Source: Aquimarina pacifica (GTDB lineage: Bacteria > Bacteroidota > Bacteroidia > Flavobacteriales > Flavobacteriaceae). Taken from it: DNA of 64,000 nt. The number at the start of each line of letters is the position of its first letter. Position 1 is the first letter of the stretch. The stretch covers positions 124,001 to 188,000 of the forward strand of contig NZ_JACC01000006.1 of NCBI RefSeq assembly GCF_000520955.1, read 5' to 3'. The notes under the pieces are model-generated. The model was given only the letters and a program-made list of their open reading frames with translations, was not told the DNA's origin and made no database searches. Positions 8,736 through 18,200 of this stretch are shown here, piece by piece. A program made the position numbers and the translations under genes.

Positions 8736-9380
8736 TTATTTTACTCCTGTATAGTAGCAATAACTACCTATTTTTGTATTTATATAATCTATTTCTGAAA
8801 CATTTTTAAACCCTGATTTTTTCATGTATTCTGGCATAAGTCCATTTACATTATCTGATGTTGTTTTAAACCCATCAAGCACTTGAACTATATAAAAAGT
8901 AAATCTCATAAACTTTGATTTCGCTTTTCCCCAATCCCCAATTATTATTTTTCCATCCGGTTTTAACACTCTATTGATTTCATTTAAACAAGAAGATTTT
9001 GTGTTTTTATCTAATTGATGAAAAACCAACGAGCTAAATACTTTATCAAAAGTATTGTCTGCGTATGGAAAAAGATTACCATCATATAAATCAAGCTTGA
9101 TTTTCAATCCTTTTTTCTTAAACTTTTCCTCAGCAATATGTTTTACCTTAGGGTCTATATCTAAGCCCACATAATATGTGCTATTGTTTCGATTGTTTGC
9201 AATAATTAAATTTTGTCCAGTGCCAAATCCAAATTCAAGAATTGTGTCACTATTCTTAGGATTTAGATAGTCTATTAATCTATTTCTGAATTTGCTTTCA
9301 GGCATTGTTAATTTAATCGCCCAATCATATAAGTTTGTTAACCAATTATAGCCTAATGCAGGGATATATTCTTTGCTCAT
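8736..9380 (-). CDS. Class I SAM-dependent methyltransferase
   Basis: About 214 residues from the ATG at 9378-9380 (an ATG 12 nt upstream is also possible). The Rossmann-type motif I is FGFGTGQNL, with an acidic loop (GLDIDPK) and motif-IV/post-I segments (FDKVFSSLVFHQL, EINRVLKPDGKIIIGDWG). This is the UbiE/MenG-like layout. The methyl acceptor is unknown. Methyltransferases of this type recur in metal-resistance islands, but no metal-binding Cys motif is visible here. A 45-residue Cys-containing membrane peptide lies 22 bp upstream. Confidence 0.82.
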   Translation of the reverse strand: MSKEYIPALGYNWLTNLYDWAIKLTMPESKFRNRLIDYLNPKNSDTILEFGFGTGQNLIIANNRNNSTYYVGLDIDPKVKHIAEEKFKKKGLKIKLDLYDGNLFPYADNTFDKVFSSLVFHQLDKNTKSSCLNEINRVLKPDGKIIIGDWGKAKSKFMRFTFYIVQVLDGFKTTSDNVNGLMPEYMKKSGFKNVSEIDYINTKIGSYCYYTGVK

Positions 9381-9402
9381 ATTTGTTGTCATTTTAAATT
9401 GG

Positions 9403-9540
9403 TTATTTACTTGTTAATTGAATCATTAATGCACTAATAACAATTATAGCAATGATTATATATACTATATAATTGAACCATTTTTTAATAACAGATTTTT
9501 CTGCTTTGTTTTGGCAACCGTCCTTGCAACAATCTTTCAT
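9403..9540 (-). CDS. 45-residue Cys-rich single-pass membrane peptide
   Basis: A short gene reading MKDCCKDGCQNKAEKSVIKK at its start, then a hydrophobic helix (about 24-41) and a short polar tail (TSK). The head carries a CC-x3-C cluster facing one side of the membrane. It sits between the hairpin array and the methyltransferase on the minus strand with a 22-bp gap. The Cys cluster and context suggest a metal-binding membrane peptide. There is no named family that I recognise, and expression is inferred from its position and intact frame. Confidence 0.5.
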   Translation of the reverse strand: MKDCCKDGCQNKAEKSVIKKWFNYIVYIIIAIIVISALMIQLTSK

Positions 9541-9599
9541 TACTTACTTTAGTTAAATTCAATTATAATTTTACTTTGTTATTATTTTCTCTTTAAACA

Positions 9600-9949
9600 G
9601 CACCTGAAAATGAGAGTTAGACGCTATCCATCAATCAAAAAACAGGTTCTTCTCTCAAAATCAAGTGCATTTAATTAAACTTCTCTTTTTCAAAAGCTTA
9701 TGTTTTGCCTGACAAAGGAAGAGAGATACTATATTATAGGGGGATTATTCTCTCTCCCTTGCACAGGCTGCTATTAACCAAATCAACTTTTCTTTTTCAG
9801 AAAATTCATTGTGCCTAATTAAGAGAAAGGGCCTCATAACCAACCAACTAAAAACATGCGCCCTTTCTCTTATTAGGACTTTTATTTTTGCCTGTCACGG
9901 GAAGGAACTAACACTAACCATCAACTATTTTCCCTTCCCACGACAGGGC
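9600..9949. repeat. Array of four long imperfect hairpins in a 498-bp intergenic region
   Basis: The gap 9541-10038 contains no gene. It holds four inverted repeats: 9600-9668 (left arm GCACCTGAAAATGAGAG), 9707-9768 (GCCTGACAAAGGAAGAGAGA), 9814-9877 (CCTAATTAAGAGAAAGGGC) and 9890-9949 (GCCTGTCACGGGAAGG). Each has a purine-rich left arm, a loop of about 20-35 nt, often with ACCATCAAC-like sequence, and a complementary pyrimidine-rich right arm. Stem sequences differ between copies while pairing is kept, which suggests selection on structure. T-rich spacers separate them. They lie downstream of the 10039-18962 genes and upstream of the 9540 gene, so they may terminate, stabilise or process mRNA. 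Confidence 0.65.
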
Positions 9950-10038
9950 TTCTAACTATTCAGATATCCTTGTCATTTTATCATCTTATGTTAACTAATA
10001 AACCAGAAGAATGTATAAAGACATAAGGAAGGGATTAT

Positions 10039-10566
10039 CTATTGAATAGTCTTTTGAACTTTCCCGCACTTAAGCATTTTACTTCCATAATATGGGTTTC
10101 TCACCTCTTCTTTTGTACTTAACCAAGCACTACCCTTATCGTACATTGGGCAAAACTGTTCATACAGCGTATTCTTAGTGCCAGTTATAGCTACCATATC
10201 CGTAATATCCTTACTTAATGTCTTAAAATGTTCTCTCTGATGGCCTATTTCACTTTTTGTAATATGCTCTGCGTGCTCTGTAGCATCTTCAATAATATCC
10301 GTCAATTCTTTTTGCTCTCCTGCGGTGTAATTTGACTTGTCAAATGCCTTTAGTGAAACCGCCAATTTAGAACCTGCCTCAGCTGCTTTTTTAGAATCAT
10401 CTGCCACCAAAGCATCCTTTAAGCTGAAATAATCACTTAAAATCGCTTCAGATTTCATATTCATCATTTTACCATGGTCCATTTTCATTTTTCCTTTTTC
10501 CTGTGCATTGGTAAAGGAAACTGCTAACAATAGCATTGTTGCTATACTCATTTTTATATTTTTCAT
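10039..10566 (-). CDS. Secreted DUF3347 protein
   Basis: A 175-residue protein with a signal peptide (about 1-22, ending FTNAQ), a short Met/His/Lys stretch ([13 protein letters not shown]), and a DUF3347 domain. The domain has helical segments, then [33 protein letters not shown] and [14 protein letters not shown]. The conserved Cys, Met and His residues suggest copper binding in the periplasm. It is a paralogue of 11040-11657 and of the CusB C-terminal domain. It is the last gene before the hairpin array. Confidence 0.85.
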   Translation of the reverse strand: MKNIKMSIATMLLLAVSFTNAQEKGKMKMDHGKMMNMKSEAILSDYFSLKDALVADDSKKAAEAGSKLAVSLKAFDKSNYTAGEQKELTDIIEDATEHAEHITKSEIGHQREHFKTLSKDITDMVAITGTKNTLYEQFCPMYDKGSAWLSTKEEVRNPYYGSKMLKCGKVQKTIQ

Positions 10567-10586
10567 TTTTTATATTTTAATATTAA

Positions 10587-11039
10587 CTATAAACTGTCTT
10601 TTAAATTTTCTATATACTCAACTAGCTGCTGGGTTTCTTCTTCTGAAAACTTTGCGTCTTTATGAATGAAAGTATAGGAACCTAAAGGCATCTCACCACT
10701 TTCAATCTGCTTAATCATAGACCTCAGTTTACTTACTTTCCTTCTACTTGAAAGAGAATCCCACTCATTAAAGTTTAACTCTGCTTTTCCTTCTTTGATA
10801 TGCTCTTCTAGAAACCAGGCTACCGGTTGCACCTTGTTGTACCAAGGATATTTTGTATTGTTACTGTGACAATCATAGCAAGAGACTTGCAATTTGTTCT
10901 TGATATCATTTGGGACATCATTTACCAACATAAAGTCGGTTTTTGGAACACCTTCACTTTGGTTGTGGTCTACAGGCACAAATTGTATACCTACAAAAGC
11001 AACCAACAAGATTATTGCTATGATTTTTACAATCTTCAT
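10587..11039 (-). CDS. Membrane-anchored haem-binding domain protein
   Basis: A 150-residue protein with an N-terminal membrane anchor (about 4-22) and a CxxCH site (C54, C57, H58: SCYDCHSNNTKYPWYNKVQP). The following segment (VAWFLEEHIKEGKAELNFNE) is typical of the Bacteroidota Haem_bd family. Covalent haem in the periplasm is expected. It lies between two DUF3347 genes, with its start codon adjoining the stop of the upstream one, implying co-expression and perhaps electron transfer for copper oxidation. Confidence 0.85.
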   Translation of the reverse strand: MKIVKIIAIILLVAFVGIQFVPVDHNQSEGVPKTDFMLVNDVPNDIKNKLQVSCYDCHSNNTKYPWYNKVQPVAWFLEEHIKEGKAELNFNEWDSLSSRRKVSKLRSMIKQIESGEMPLGSYTFIHKDAKFSEEETQQLVEYIENLKDSL

Positions 11040-11657
11040 TTAATTGATTTCCTTTTGAACTTTTCCGCATTTCAACATTTTACTACCGTAGTACGGATTT
11101 TTAATATCTTCACTCATACTCAACCAAGCACTACCACCATCATACATTGGGCAAAACTGTTGGTACAATGTATTTTGTGTACCAGTAATGGCTACCATAT
11201 CTGTAATATCTTTACTCAATACTTTGAAATGCTCACGCTGGTGTGCAATGTCACTTTCAGAAATATGTTCTGCGTGCTCTACAGCATCCTCAATAATATC
11301 TTTTAAATCTGCCTTTTGAGTGTCAGTATATTTTGAAATGTCAAGTTTTCCCAAAGTTGTTGCGAGGGTTGCACCAAGCCCTTTGGCTTTAGCATTATCA
11401 TCTGCTACCAAGGCATCTTTAAGAATGAAATAGTCATTTAATACAGTTTGTGAATTACCATTTCCACTCATTGCCATTTCCTTTTTATCCACATCGTGGT
11501 GGCCATCGGAATTATCGTGGTTCATTTTTGAATGGTCTTCCTCAGTACCGATTTCAGAATTGGTACTGCTTTCTGTTTTAGCATCTTTACAAGACACTAC
11601 TGTTAAGGTTACAAATGCTATTGCAACCACTCCAAATACTAATTTTAATTTGCTCAT
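11040..11657 (-). CDS. DUF3347 lipoprotein
   Basis: About 205 residues from the ATG at 11655-11657; the upstream in-frame ATG adds only eight unlikely residues. The lipobox is VVSCKD, followed by a His/Asp/Met-rich linker ([18 protein letters not shown]) and a DUF3347 domain with the same Cys/Met motifs as its paralogues ([28 protein letters not shown]). It is probably a periplasm-facing copper carrier. It sits 32 bp downstream of the multicopper oxidase gene. Confidence 0.85.
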   Translation of the reverse strand: MSKLKLVFGVVAIAFVTLTVVSCKDAKTESSTNSEIGTEEDHSKMNHDNSDGHHDVDKKEMAMSGNGNSQTVLNDYFILKDALVADDNAKAKGLGATLATTLGKLDISKYTDTQKADLKDIIEDAVEHAEHISESDIAHQREHFKVLSKDITDMVAITGTQNTLYQQFCPMYDGGSAWLSMSEDIKNPYYGSKMLKCGKVQKEIN

Positions 11658-11689
11658 TTTTATTTGTTTAAAGTTTATCATTTATAGTT

Positions 11690-14008
11690 TTAAAATCTGG
11701 CTAAAAGGCCACCACCCCAACCATATACATTATTATAATTTCCTTGTATTGAAAAATTTCTTGAAAGGATATAAGAAGCTCCTACCAACCATTGGGTCTC
11801 ACCTTCATAAGAACTATTATTTTCTAAATCATTGACCCAACCAAAGTCGGCTCTATATTCATATTCCCCTTCCAGAAAAATTCTTGGAAAAATCAATATC
11901 TCTCTATCCAACCGTATTCTTGGGCGCAATTGATGGTCAATACTCACATCTACGTTAAATCTGTAAGGCGTGAAATATTTTAAACCTACCAATCCTACGG
12001 TATTAAATTCATCATAAGAATTTGGGATTTCGGTTTCAGTATTTACACCTACATAAACACGTACCCAATCATTCAAATACCTGTTATAATTTACTTCTAT
12101 TTCGGCATTTTGGTCATAATCAAATTCGGCACGTAATCCAAATTCGTTACGAATGTTGCTCGTCGTTAAAAAGAGTTCATTAAAGTTTGAACCTATCCGC
12201 GCAGCTCCCCACGAGTAATACAGGTCTGTTTCATCCACTAGCTTTTGAGCTGGAAATTCTTTCATCCTTTCGTCTCTTGGTGTATCATAACTAAATACTC
12301 TTGCCATACCACCCATCATATGATATAGTACGTGACAATGAAAAATCCAATCACCAACTTCTTCATTATAGAACTCTATAATCACTTTTTGCATTGGTGG
12401 CACGTTAACCGTGTGCTTTAATGGTGAACGCTCCCCATTTTCATTAATCACCCTGAAAAAATGTCCGTGAAGGTGCATTGGGTGATGCATCATTGTTATG
12501 TTATTTAAGGTGATTCTTGTAACCTCACCGCCTTTAATTTTAATATTATCGGTTTCTGACAATGGTACGCCATTCATACTCCAAATGTATCGTTGCATAT
12601 TTCCGGTTAGATTAAGCAGTATCTCATTTACTGGCGCATCTGTCTCAAAAGTGGTATTCTCTTTTGCCTTTAAAAAATCATAGTTGAAATAGGTTTTACG
12701 AGTACTGTAATCGAAAACGGAACTGTCTTTTTTCATCTTGGACGTATCATGATTCATATGACCTTTCATTTTGTCCGATGTTTCGTTATGGTTCATTGAC
12801 ATCGAGTCCTTTTTCATCTCCATCGTATTGCCCATATTCATTTTCATCTGCCCATCCTTCATATCCATCTTCATCCCGTACTTTTGCATTAATACTTCTG
12901 GCGTTTTTTCCTTTTGATTGCCCACCATTGCAGGTGCACCCATCTTCATATCCATTTTTGCCATTTGCTTCATCATTTCCACTTTGTCTGGTCTGTCTAT
13001 TACAACTGCGGGAAAAAGTGTTCCTTGTCCTAGATGTAAAGAGGTGTTACCAGAACCATCTTGCGTTGTGGCAGTAATCTCTAAAGTACCTTCCGGGATA
13101 GTTACTATCACATCATAGGTTTCGGCTATTCCAAAAAGAAATCGGCTTTTATGCACAGGTTCCACATCTATACCGTCACTCGCAACTATGATTGGGTTGC
13201 CTCCACCAAAATCCATCCAATAATAGGTGGATGCTGAAGCATTTATAAAGCGAAGTCTGACCTTTTCACCTGGCTTAAATTCTGGGTATTCCGCTACTTT
13301 TTTACCATTGGTCAAAAATGCTGGATAGTAGATATCCGAAATGTCCGCACCTTCCATACGGTCTCGCCAAAACTTAAATTGTGCGCCCAATGCACCTTCT
13401 TTAATGACTCTACTCAATGGCACTGATGTACCTTTTTTTACCTGATACCACTCATTACCTCGTTTAAGGTTTCGTAATACATTTAGTGGTTTTTCATTGG
13501 TCCAGTCAGACAGCATTACAATCAAATCTTTATCATAATCCAATGTTTTTTCTTTGGGCTGAATGATAATTGAACCAAAAACTCCTTTTTGTTCTTGAAG
13601 CATTGTATGGGAATGGTACCAATAGGTACCAGATTGGTTAATAGGGATTCTGTATTGAAACGTCTCTCCAGGTTCAATTGGCGGTGTATTTAAATAAGGA
13701 ACACCGTCATAGAAATTTGGAAGTATCAACCCGTGCCAATGTACCGAGGTTTCTTCGTCCATTTTATTAGTTACATTGATTATGGCAAGGTCTCCTTCAT
13801 TAAATTCTAACGTTGGTCCAGGAATACTGCCATTTAAAGTCATTGCCTTAGCGGTGACACCTCCAAGTGTCATTTCCTTTTGCTCTATGGTAAGGTTATA
13901 CTCCTTAACTGGGCGACTTTCTTCTTTTCTGTCTTCACCATTTGTACCAACTTGGGCAAAAACTGAAGTGGTAAATAGTAATAATGTTATTATATTTATT
14001 ATTCTCAT
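11690..14008 (-). CDS. Multicopper oxidase fused to a CopB-like outer-membrane barrel
   Basis: A 772-residue protein with a signal peptide (1-19). The cupredoxin domains carry all four copper-ligand motifs: HWHG (about 90-93), HSH (about 132-134), HPMHLHGH (about 506) and HCHVLYHMMGGM (about 555). A Met/His-rich insert (about 350-440, repeated MKMDMK, MSMNHNE) resembles that of CopA/PcoA oxidases, which oxidise Cu(I). After about residue 600 the chain changes to an amphipathic beta-strand pattern (FGLRAEFDYDQNAEIEVNYN) ending in a terminal Phe, like CopB/PcoB. The oxidase and the outer-membrane protein thus appear joined in one chain. Confidence 0.9.
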   Translation of the reverse strand: MRIINIITLLLFTTSVFAQVGTNGEDRKEESRPVKEYNLTIEQKEMTLGGVTAKAMTLNGSIPGPTLEFNEGDLAIINVTNKMDEETSVHWHGLILPNFYDGVPYLNTPPIEPGETFQYRIPINQSGTYWYHSHTMLQEQKGVFGSIIIQPKEKTLDYDKDLIVMLSDWTNEKPLNVLRNLKRGNEWYQVKKGTSVPLSRVIKEGALGAQFKFWRDRMEGADISDIYYPAFLTNGKKVAEYPEFKPGEKVRLRFINASASTYYWMDFGGGNPIIVASDGIDVEPVHKSRFLFGIAETYDVIVTIPEGTLEITATTQDGSGNTSLHLGQGTLFPAVVIDRPDKVEMMKQMAKMDMKMGAPAMVGNQKEKTPEVLMQKYGMKMDMKDGQMKMNMGNTMEMKKDSMSMNHNETSDKMKGHMNHDTSKMKKDSSVFDYSTRKTYFNYDFLKAKENTTFETDAPVNEILLNLTGNMQRYIWSMNGVPLSETDNIKIKGGEVTRITLNNITMMHHPMHLHGHFFRVINENGERSPLKHTVNVPPMQKVIIEFYNEEVGDWIFHCHVLYHMMGGMARVFSYDTPRDERMKEFPAQKLVDETDLYYSWGAARIGSNFNELFLTTSNIRNEFGLRAEFDYDQNAEIEVNYNRYLNDWVRVYVGVNTETEIPNSYDEFNTVGLVGLKYFTPYRFNVDVSIDHQLRPRIRLDREILIFPRIFLEGEYEYRADFGWVNDLENNSSYEGETQWLVGASYILSRNFSIQGNYNNVYGWGGGLLARF

Positions 14009-14013
14009 TTTTA

Positions 14014-15228
14014 TTATGTTAAGTAATTAATCAAGGCATATTGTATATAATAGCCTTTAATAGATTCAATAAGATTGATTTGAAATTTTAACTGTAACTC
14101 CTGTACATCTAATACATCATTAAAATCAATAGTACCCGTCTCATAATTTTTTATCAGGATTTGTTCAGCATCATTGGCTTGTTTCAAATTATCTGATTGA
14201 ATATTGAACTTAATTCTTGTTGTCTCTCTACTATATTGCGCATCTGCAAGTAACGTCTCTAGTTTGTTTAGCCTATCTGCTTTTTGAGATTGTATTTGTA
14301 ATTGCTTTAATTCATTCTGCTTTGTTACAGACTTATACTTGTTATTGAAAATTGGAATTGAAATAGATAGCATTGGCATTACAATGTCTTTTCCGTTATC
14401 ACTGAAACTCAAATCAGGACGTTCAGAAACTGGCACATAATCCAAACCAAAACCTATGTTGGGTGCACTTTCTTTCTGATTTAATAACTCTGATTGTTCA
14501 ACCGATTCGTATAACTTATCATACCTCAGCAGTTCAGGATTTAACTGAAGATTTTCGGTTAATATTAATGCATCCTCCTCTGGAATAAACATCTCCTCAA
14601 CAACGGTTACCGCAATAGTTTCATCACGATTTAATAGATTGTTGAAAGCTACTTGTTCAGCAAGGTAATCTTGCTCCAGTACATCTTTTTTCTGTACAAG
14701 TTCATTTTGTCTTATTTGAAGGCGCAGTACATCCACTGCAGATGCCTTACCAACTTCTACCGAGGTTAGTGCAAGGCGTTCATAAGTTTCTAAAAGCTCA
14801 ATATTCTCATCTAAAACACGTTGTTTTGCTCTGATGGCATATAGCTTATAATAAGATTGAGATACTGCTAGGGCAAGTTTTCGCTTGGCAATCGCAATAT
14901 CTACATATTGAGTTTCTGCCATTGAACTTGCGTAATTTTCTCTAGCTGTAATGGTTCCAAACCAAGGCAACATTTGCTTTACTGAAAAACGTGCGCGTTG
15001 TGCTCCTGTGCGGGTTTCGGGTTCACTCACAAAATAGCCAGCACTTACTTGAGTATCTGGTAAGGTATTGACCTCATTTACTTTTTCTTCGGCTATGTTA
15101 TACCGCAATTCAAAAGCCTGAATTTCTGGATTATTCCTTTCAGCTTCCTGAATATAAGACACTAACTCTTGTGCATTTGTTTTCGTGAAAGCGAAAACAA
15201 CTATTCCTATTAAAATTATATATCTCAT
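14014..15228 (-). CDS. TolC-family outer-membrane efflux factor
   Basis: A 404-residue protein with a signal peptide (about 1-19, ending TNAQ) and two repeats of long coiled-coil helices (YNIAEEKVNEVNTLPDTQVS, KQNELKQLQIQSQKADRLNK), typical of TolC/CusC outer-membrane channels. Its start overlaps the CusA stop by 4 bp (ATGA type), and the oxidase follows after 5 bp. It should form the exit duct for the CusA pump. Confidence 0.9.
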   Translation of the reverse strand: MRYIILIGIVVFAFTKTNAQELVSYIQEAERNNPEIQAFELRYNIAEEKVNEVNTLPDTQVSAGYFVSEPETRTGAQRARFSVKQMLPWFGTITARENYASSMAETQYVDIAIAKRKLALAVSQSYYKLYAIRAKQRVLDENIELLETYERLALTSVEVGKASAVDVLRLQIRQNELVQKKDVLEQDYLAEQVAFNNLLNRDETIAVTVVEEMFIPEEDALILTENLQLNPELLRYDKLYESVEQSELLNQKESAPNIGFGLDYVPVSERPDLSFSDNGKDIVMPMLSISIPIFNNKYKSVTKQNELKQLQIQSQKADRLNKLETLLADAQYSRETTRIKFNIQSDNLKQANDAEQILIKNYETGTIDFNDVLDVQELQLKFQINLIESIKGYYIQYALINYLT

Positions 15229-18200
15229 TTTGTAGCTCTTTTTAATTGAAACTCGTGTTTCCAGCTAAATAAAACTGGCACAACAAATAAGGTTACTAAG
15301 GCAATTAGCATTCCTCCAAAAGAAGGGATGGCCATTGGTATCATTATATCACTACCGCGGCCTGTTGATGTGAGTACAGGCAGTAAAGCAAGAATGGTAG
15401 TTGCTGTTGTCATCAAACAAGGTCGAATACGTTTCTCTCCAGCTTCGACCACAGATGCCCTTATTCCTTTTCTGTCTTTAGGTTTGTTTTTGTCAAAGGT
15501 TTGCGTTAGATAAGTTGCCATTACTACACCATCATCTGTTGCAATACCAAATAAGGCAATGAATCCCACCCATACAGCAACACTCAAGTTTATGGTATGC
15601 ATTTGAAAAAGGTCTCGAAGGTTTTCACCAAAGAAGTTAAAATTCAAAAACCAGTCTTGTCCGTAGAACCAAATCATTAAAAATCCACCGGCAAATGCAA
15701 CTGCGATACCTGTAAATACCATTAATGATGTACCAACAGAACGGAACTGGAAATAGAGAATAAGAAATATTATTGCTAGTGCTAACGGCACAACCACAGA
15801 CAGGGTTTTTTCAGCGCGCAATTGATTCTCATATGTACCAGTAAATAGGTAGTTAATTCCTTTGGGAACAATTAATTCGCCGCTATCAATTTTTTCTTGA
15901 ATGAGCGCTTGTGCATTTTCAACAACATCTACTTCAGCATATCCATCTAATTTGTCAAACAGGACATAGCCTACCAAAAATGTGTCCTCACTTTTAATAA
16001 TCTGTGGACCCTGTTCGTAACGAATAGTAACCAGTTCACTTAATGGAATTGGATTACCTTTTTCTACAGGCACATAAATATCTTTTAAATCACTTGGATT
16101 TGCACGTAGCTCTCTCGGATATCGCACACGTATACCATATCGCTCTCTACCCTCAACGGTTTGAGTTAGCACCATTCCACCAACAGATACCTGAATGACT
16201 TGCTGTACTTGTTCTATGGAAATTCCATAACGCGCAAGCCGTTCTCTATCAATATCCAAAAGCAGATAAGGTTTCCCTACAATACGGTCGGCAAAAACAG
16301 CTTCATCCTTAACACCATCGGCTTGCTTGAGAATATCTTCTAATTGTACTCCAAATGCTTCAATCTCATTCAAATCTTGGCCTTTTACCTTAATTCCCAT
16401 TGGTGCTCGCATACCTGTTTGTAGCATTACCAAGCGTGTTTCAATAGGTTGCAGTTTTGGCGCTGAAGTAACTCCTGGTAGTTTGGTGGCTTTTACAATC
16501 TCTTTCCAAATATCATCTGGGGATTCAATTTCAGGTCGCCAGTTTCTGTAGTATTCACCATCATCATCTGGTATCAGTTGTGAACGACGAACTGAAAATG
16601 GGTCTTTGGTTTTTGAAATATCGTAGTCAGCCGCTTCATTTATTTCGCTATTAGGGTTGACAACGAAGCTTCCATCTTTGAGAATGAATAGTCCGTCTTC
16701 ATCTACTTTAAAACGTTGTCTAGCTCTTTTATCATTTAATATATATTCTGATTTATATTGAATGACATTCTCATACATTGATAATGGTGCAGGATCTAAT
16801 GCCGATTCTGTACGCCCAGATTTCCCAACTACAGTTTCAATTTCCGGGATACTGGCAACTGCCATATCCAATTGCTGCAACACCCGTTTGTTTTCTTCAA
16901 CACCGGCGTGTGGCATTGAAGTGGGCATAAGCAGAAAAGAGCCTTCATTAAGGGACGGCATAAATTCTTTACCAGTATTACGCATAATCATTACTCCAAA
17001 AATTACAATGGCAGTAGGTACTGAAAGAAATAACAGCTTATTGCGCAATGCCCAATTTAAAATTCGCACATAGTAATTTCTAAATAAGGTAAATACGCCA
17101 AGAAGACCAAAACAGATAAGACCAACGAAGATTAAGTTTATAAGAATGCTTCTATCTACTCCCAATGGTCTCCAATACTCTGCCAGTAAAAATATGATAG
17201 CGAAAGCCGAAACAAATATGTTAATGATATTAGCACGTTTTGGGGTAATTTTTTCTTTTAGTGAAAGAAAACCAACAACACCAAATGCTATTAATATTAA
17301 CCCAAGAGGATAGCCAAAAATAATGGAAAGAATACCTAGAATAATCATTGCTCCATTGAGCATATAACTAAAGGAAGTCTTAATGTTTCGCTTTTTAAAC
17401 AAATATGCTGCAAAGGGTGGTATTAAAAACAAGGCTACAATAAGGGATGCCGTTAATGCAGAAGTTTTGGTAAAAGCCAACGGTCTAAATAATTTTCCTT
17501 CCGCACCAATCATCGTGAATACAGGAATGAAACTTATAATAGTTGTCATTACCGCTGTCAATATGGCTCCAGAGACTTCGGCAGTTGCATTATACACAAC
17601 GGTATTCATTGGTAGGTTTTCATCATTATCATCAATATGCCGTAGCACATTTTCGGATAGAATAACACCTACATCGACCATTGTACCAATAGCAATAGCG
17701 ATACCTGATAAAGCCACTATATTGGCATCTACATTAAATAGTTTCATTGAAATAAAAACCATTAATACAGCTACAGGCAATAATCCCGAAATAAGCACAG
17801 AAGCTCTTAAATTGAATACCATTATTATAATCACGAAAATGGTAATCAAAATCTCTAACGTCAGTGCTTCATCAAGTGTACCCAAGGTTTCTTGTATAAG
17901 TTCAGTTCTATCATAAAAGGGAACGATGGTTAACTGCGATGTTCTACCATCACTCAACGTTTTTGATGGTAAACCAGAACTTAATTCACTTATTTTCTCT
18001 TTTACATTATTAATAACCGCCATAGGGTTTGCACCATATCGCGCCACAACTACTCCTCCCACAACTTCGGCACCTTCTTTATCTAAAAGTCCTCTCCTGG
18101 TTGCAGGACCGTGAGATACTTTTGCAATGTCTTTTAAACGTATTGAAGTAAAATCTTCTGATGTAACTACCGCATTCTCCAAGTCGGAAATGGACTTGAC

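Noticed and set aside
9600-9949. Integron attC sites
   Set aside because: The hairpins are attC-like in size, but no integrase gene and no consistent RYYYAAC/GTTRRRY core pair could be found.
12498-13118. Plus-strand frames opposite the multicopper oxidase
   Set aside because: They arise from the Met/His-rich coding stretch read in reverse and show no domain or start signal.
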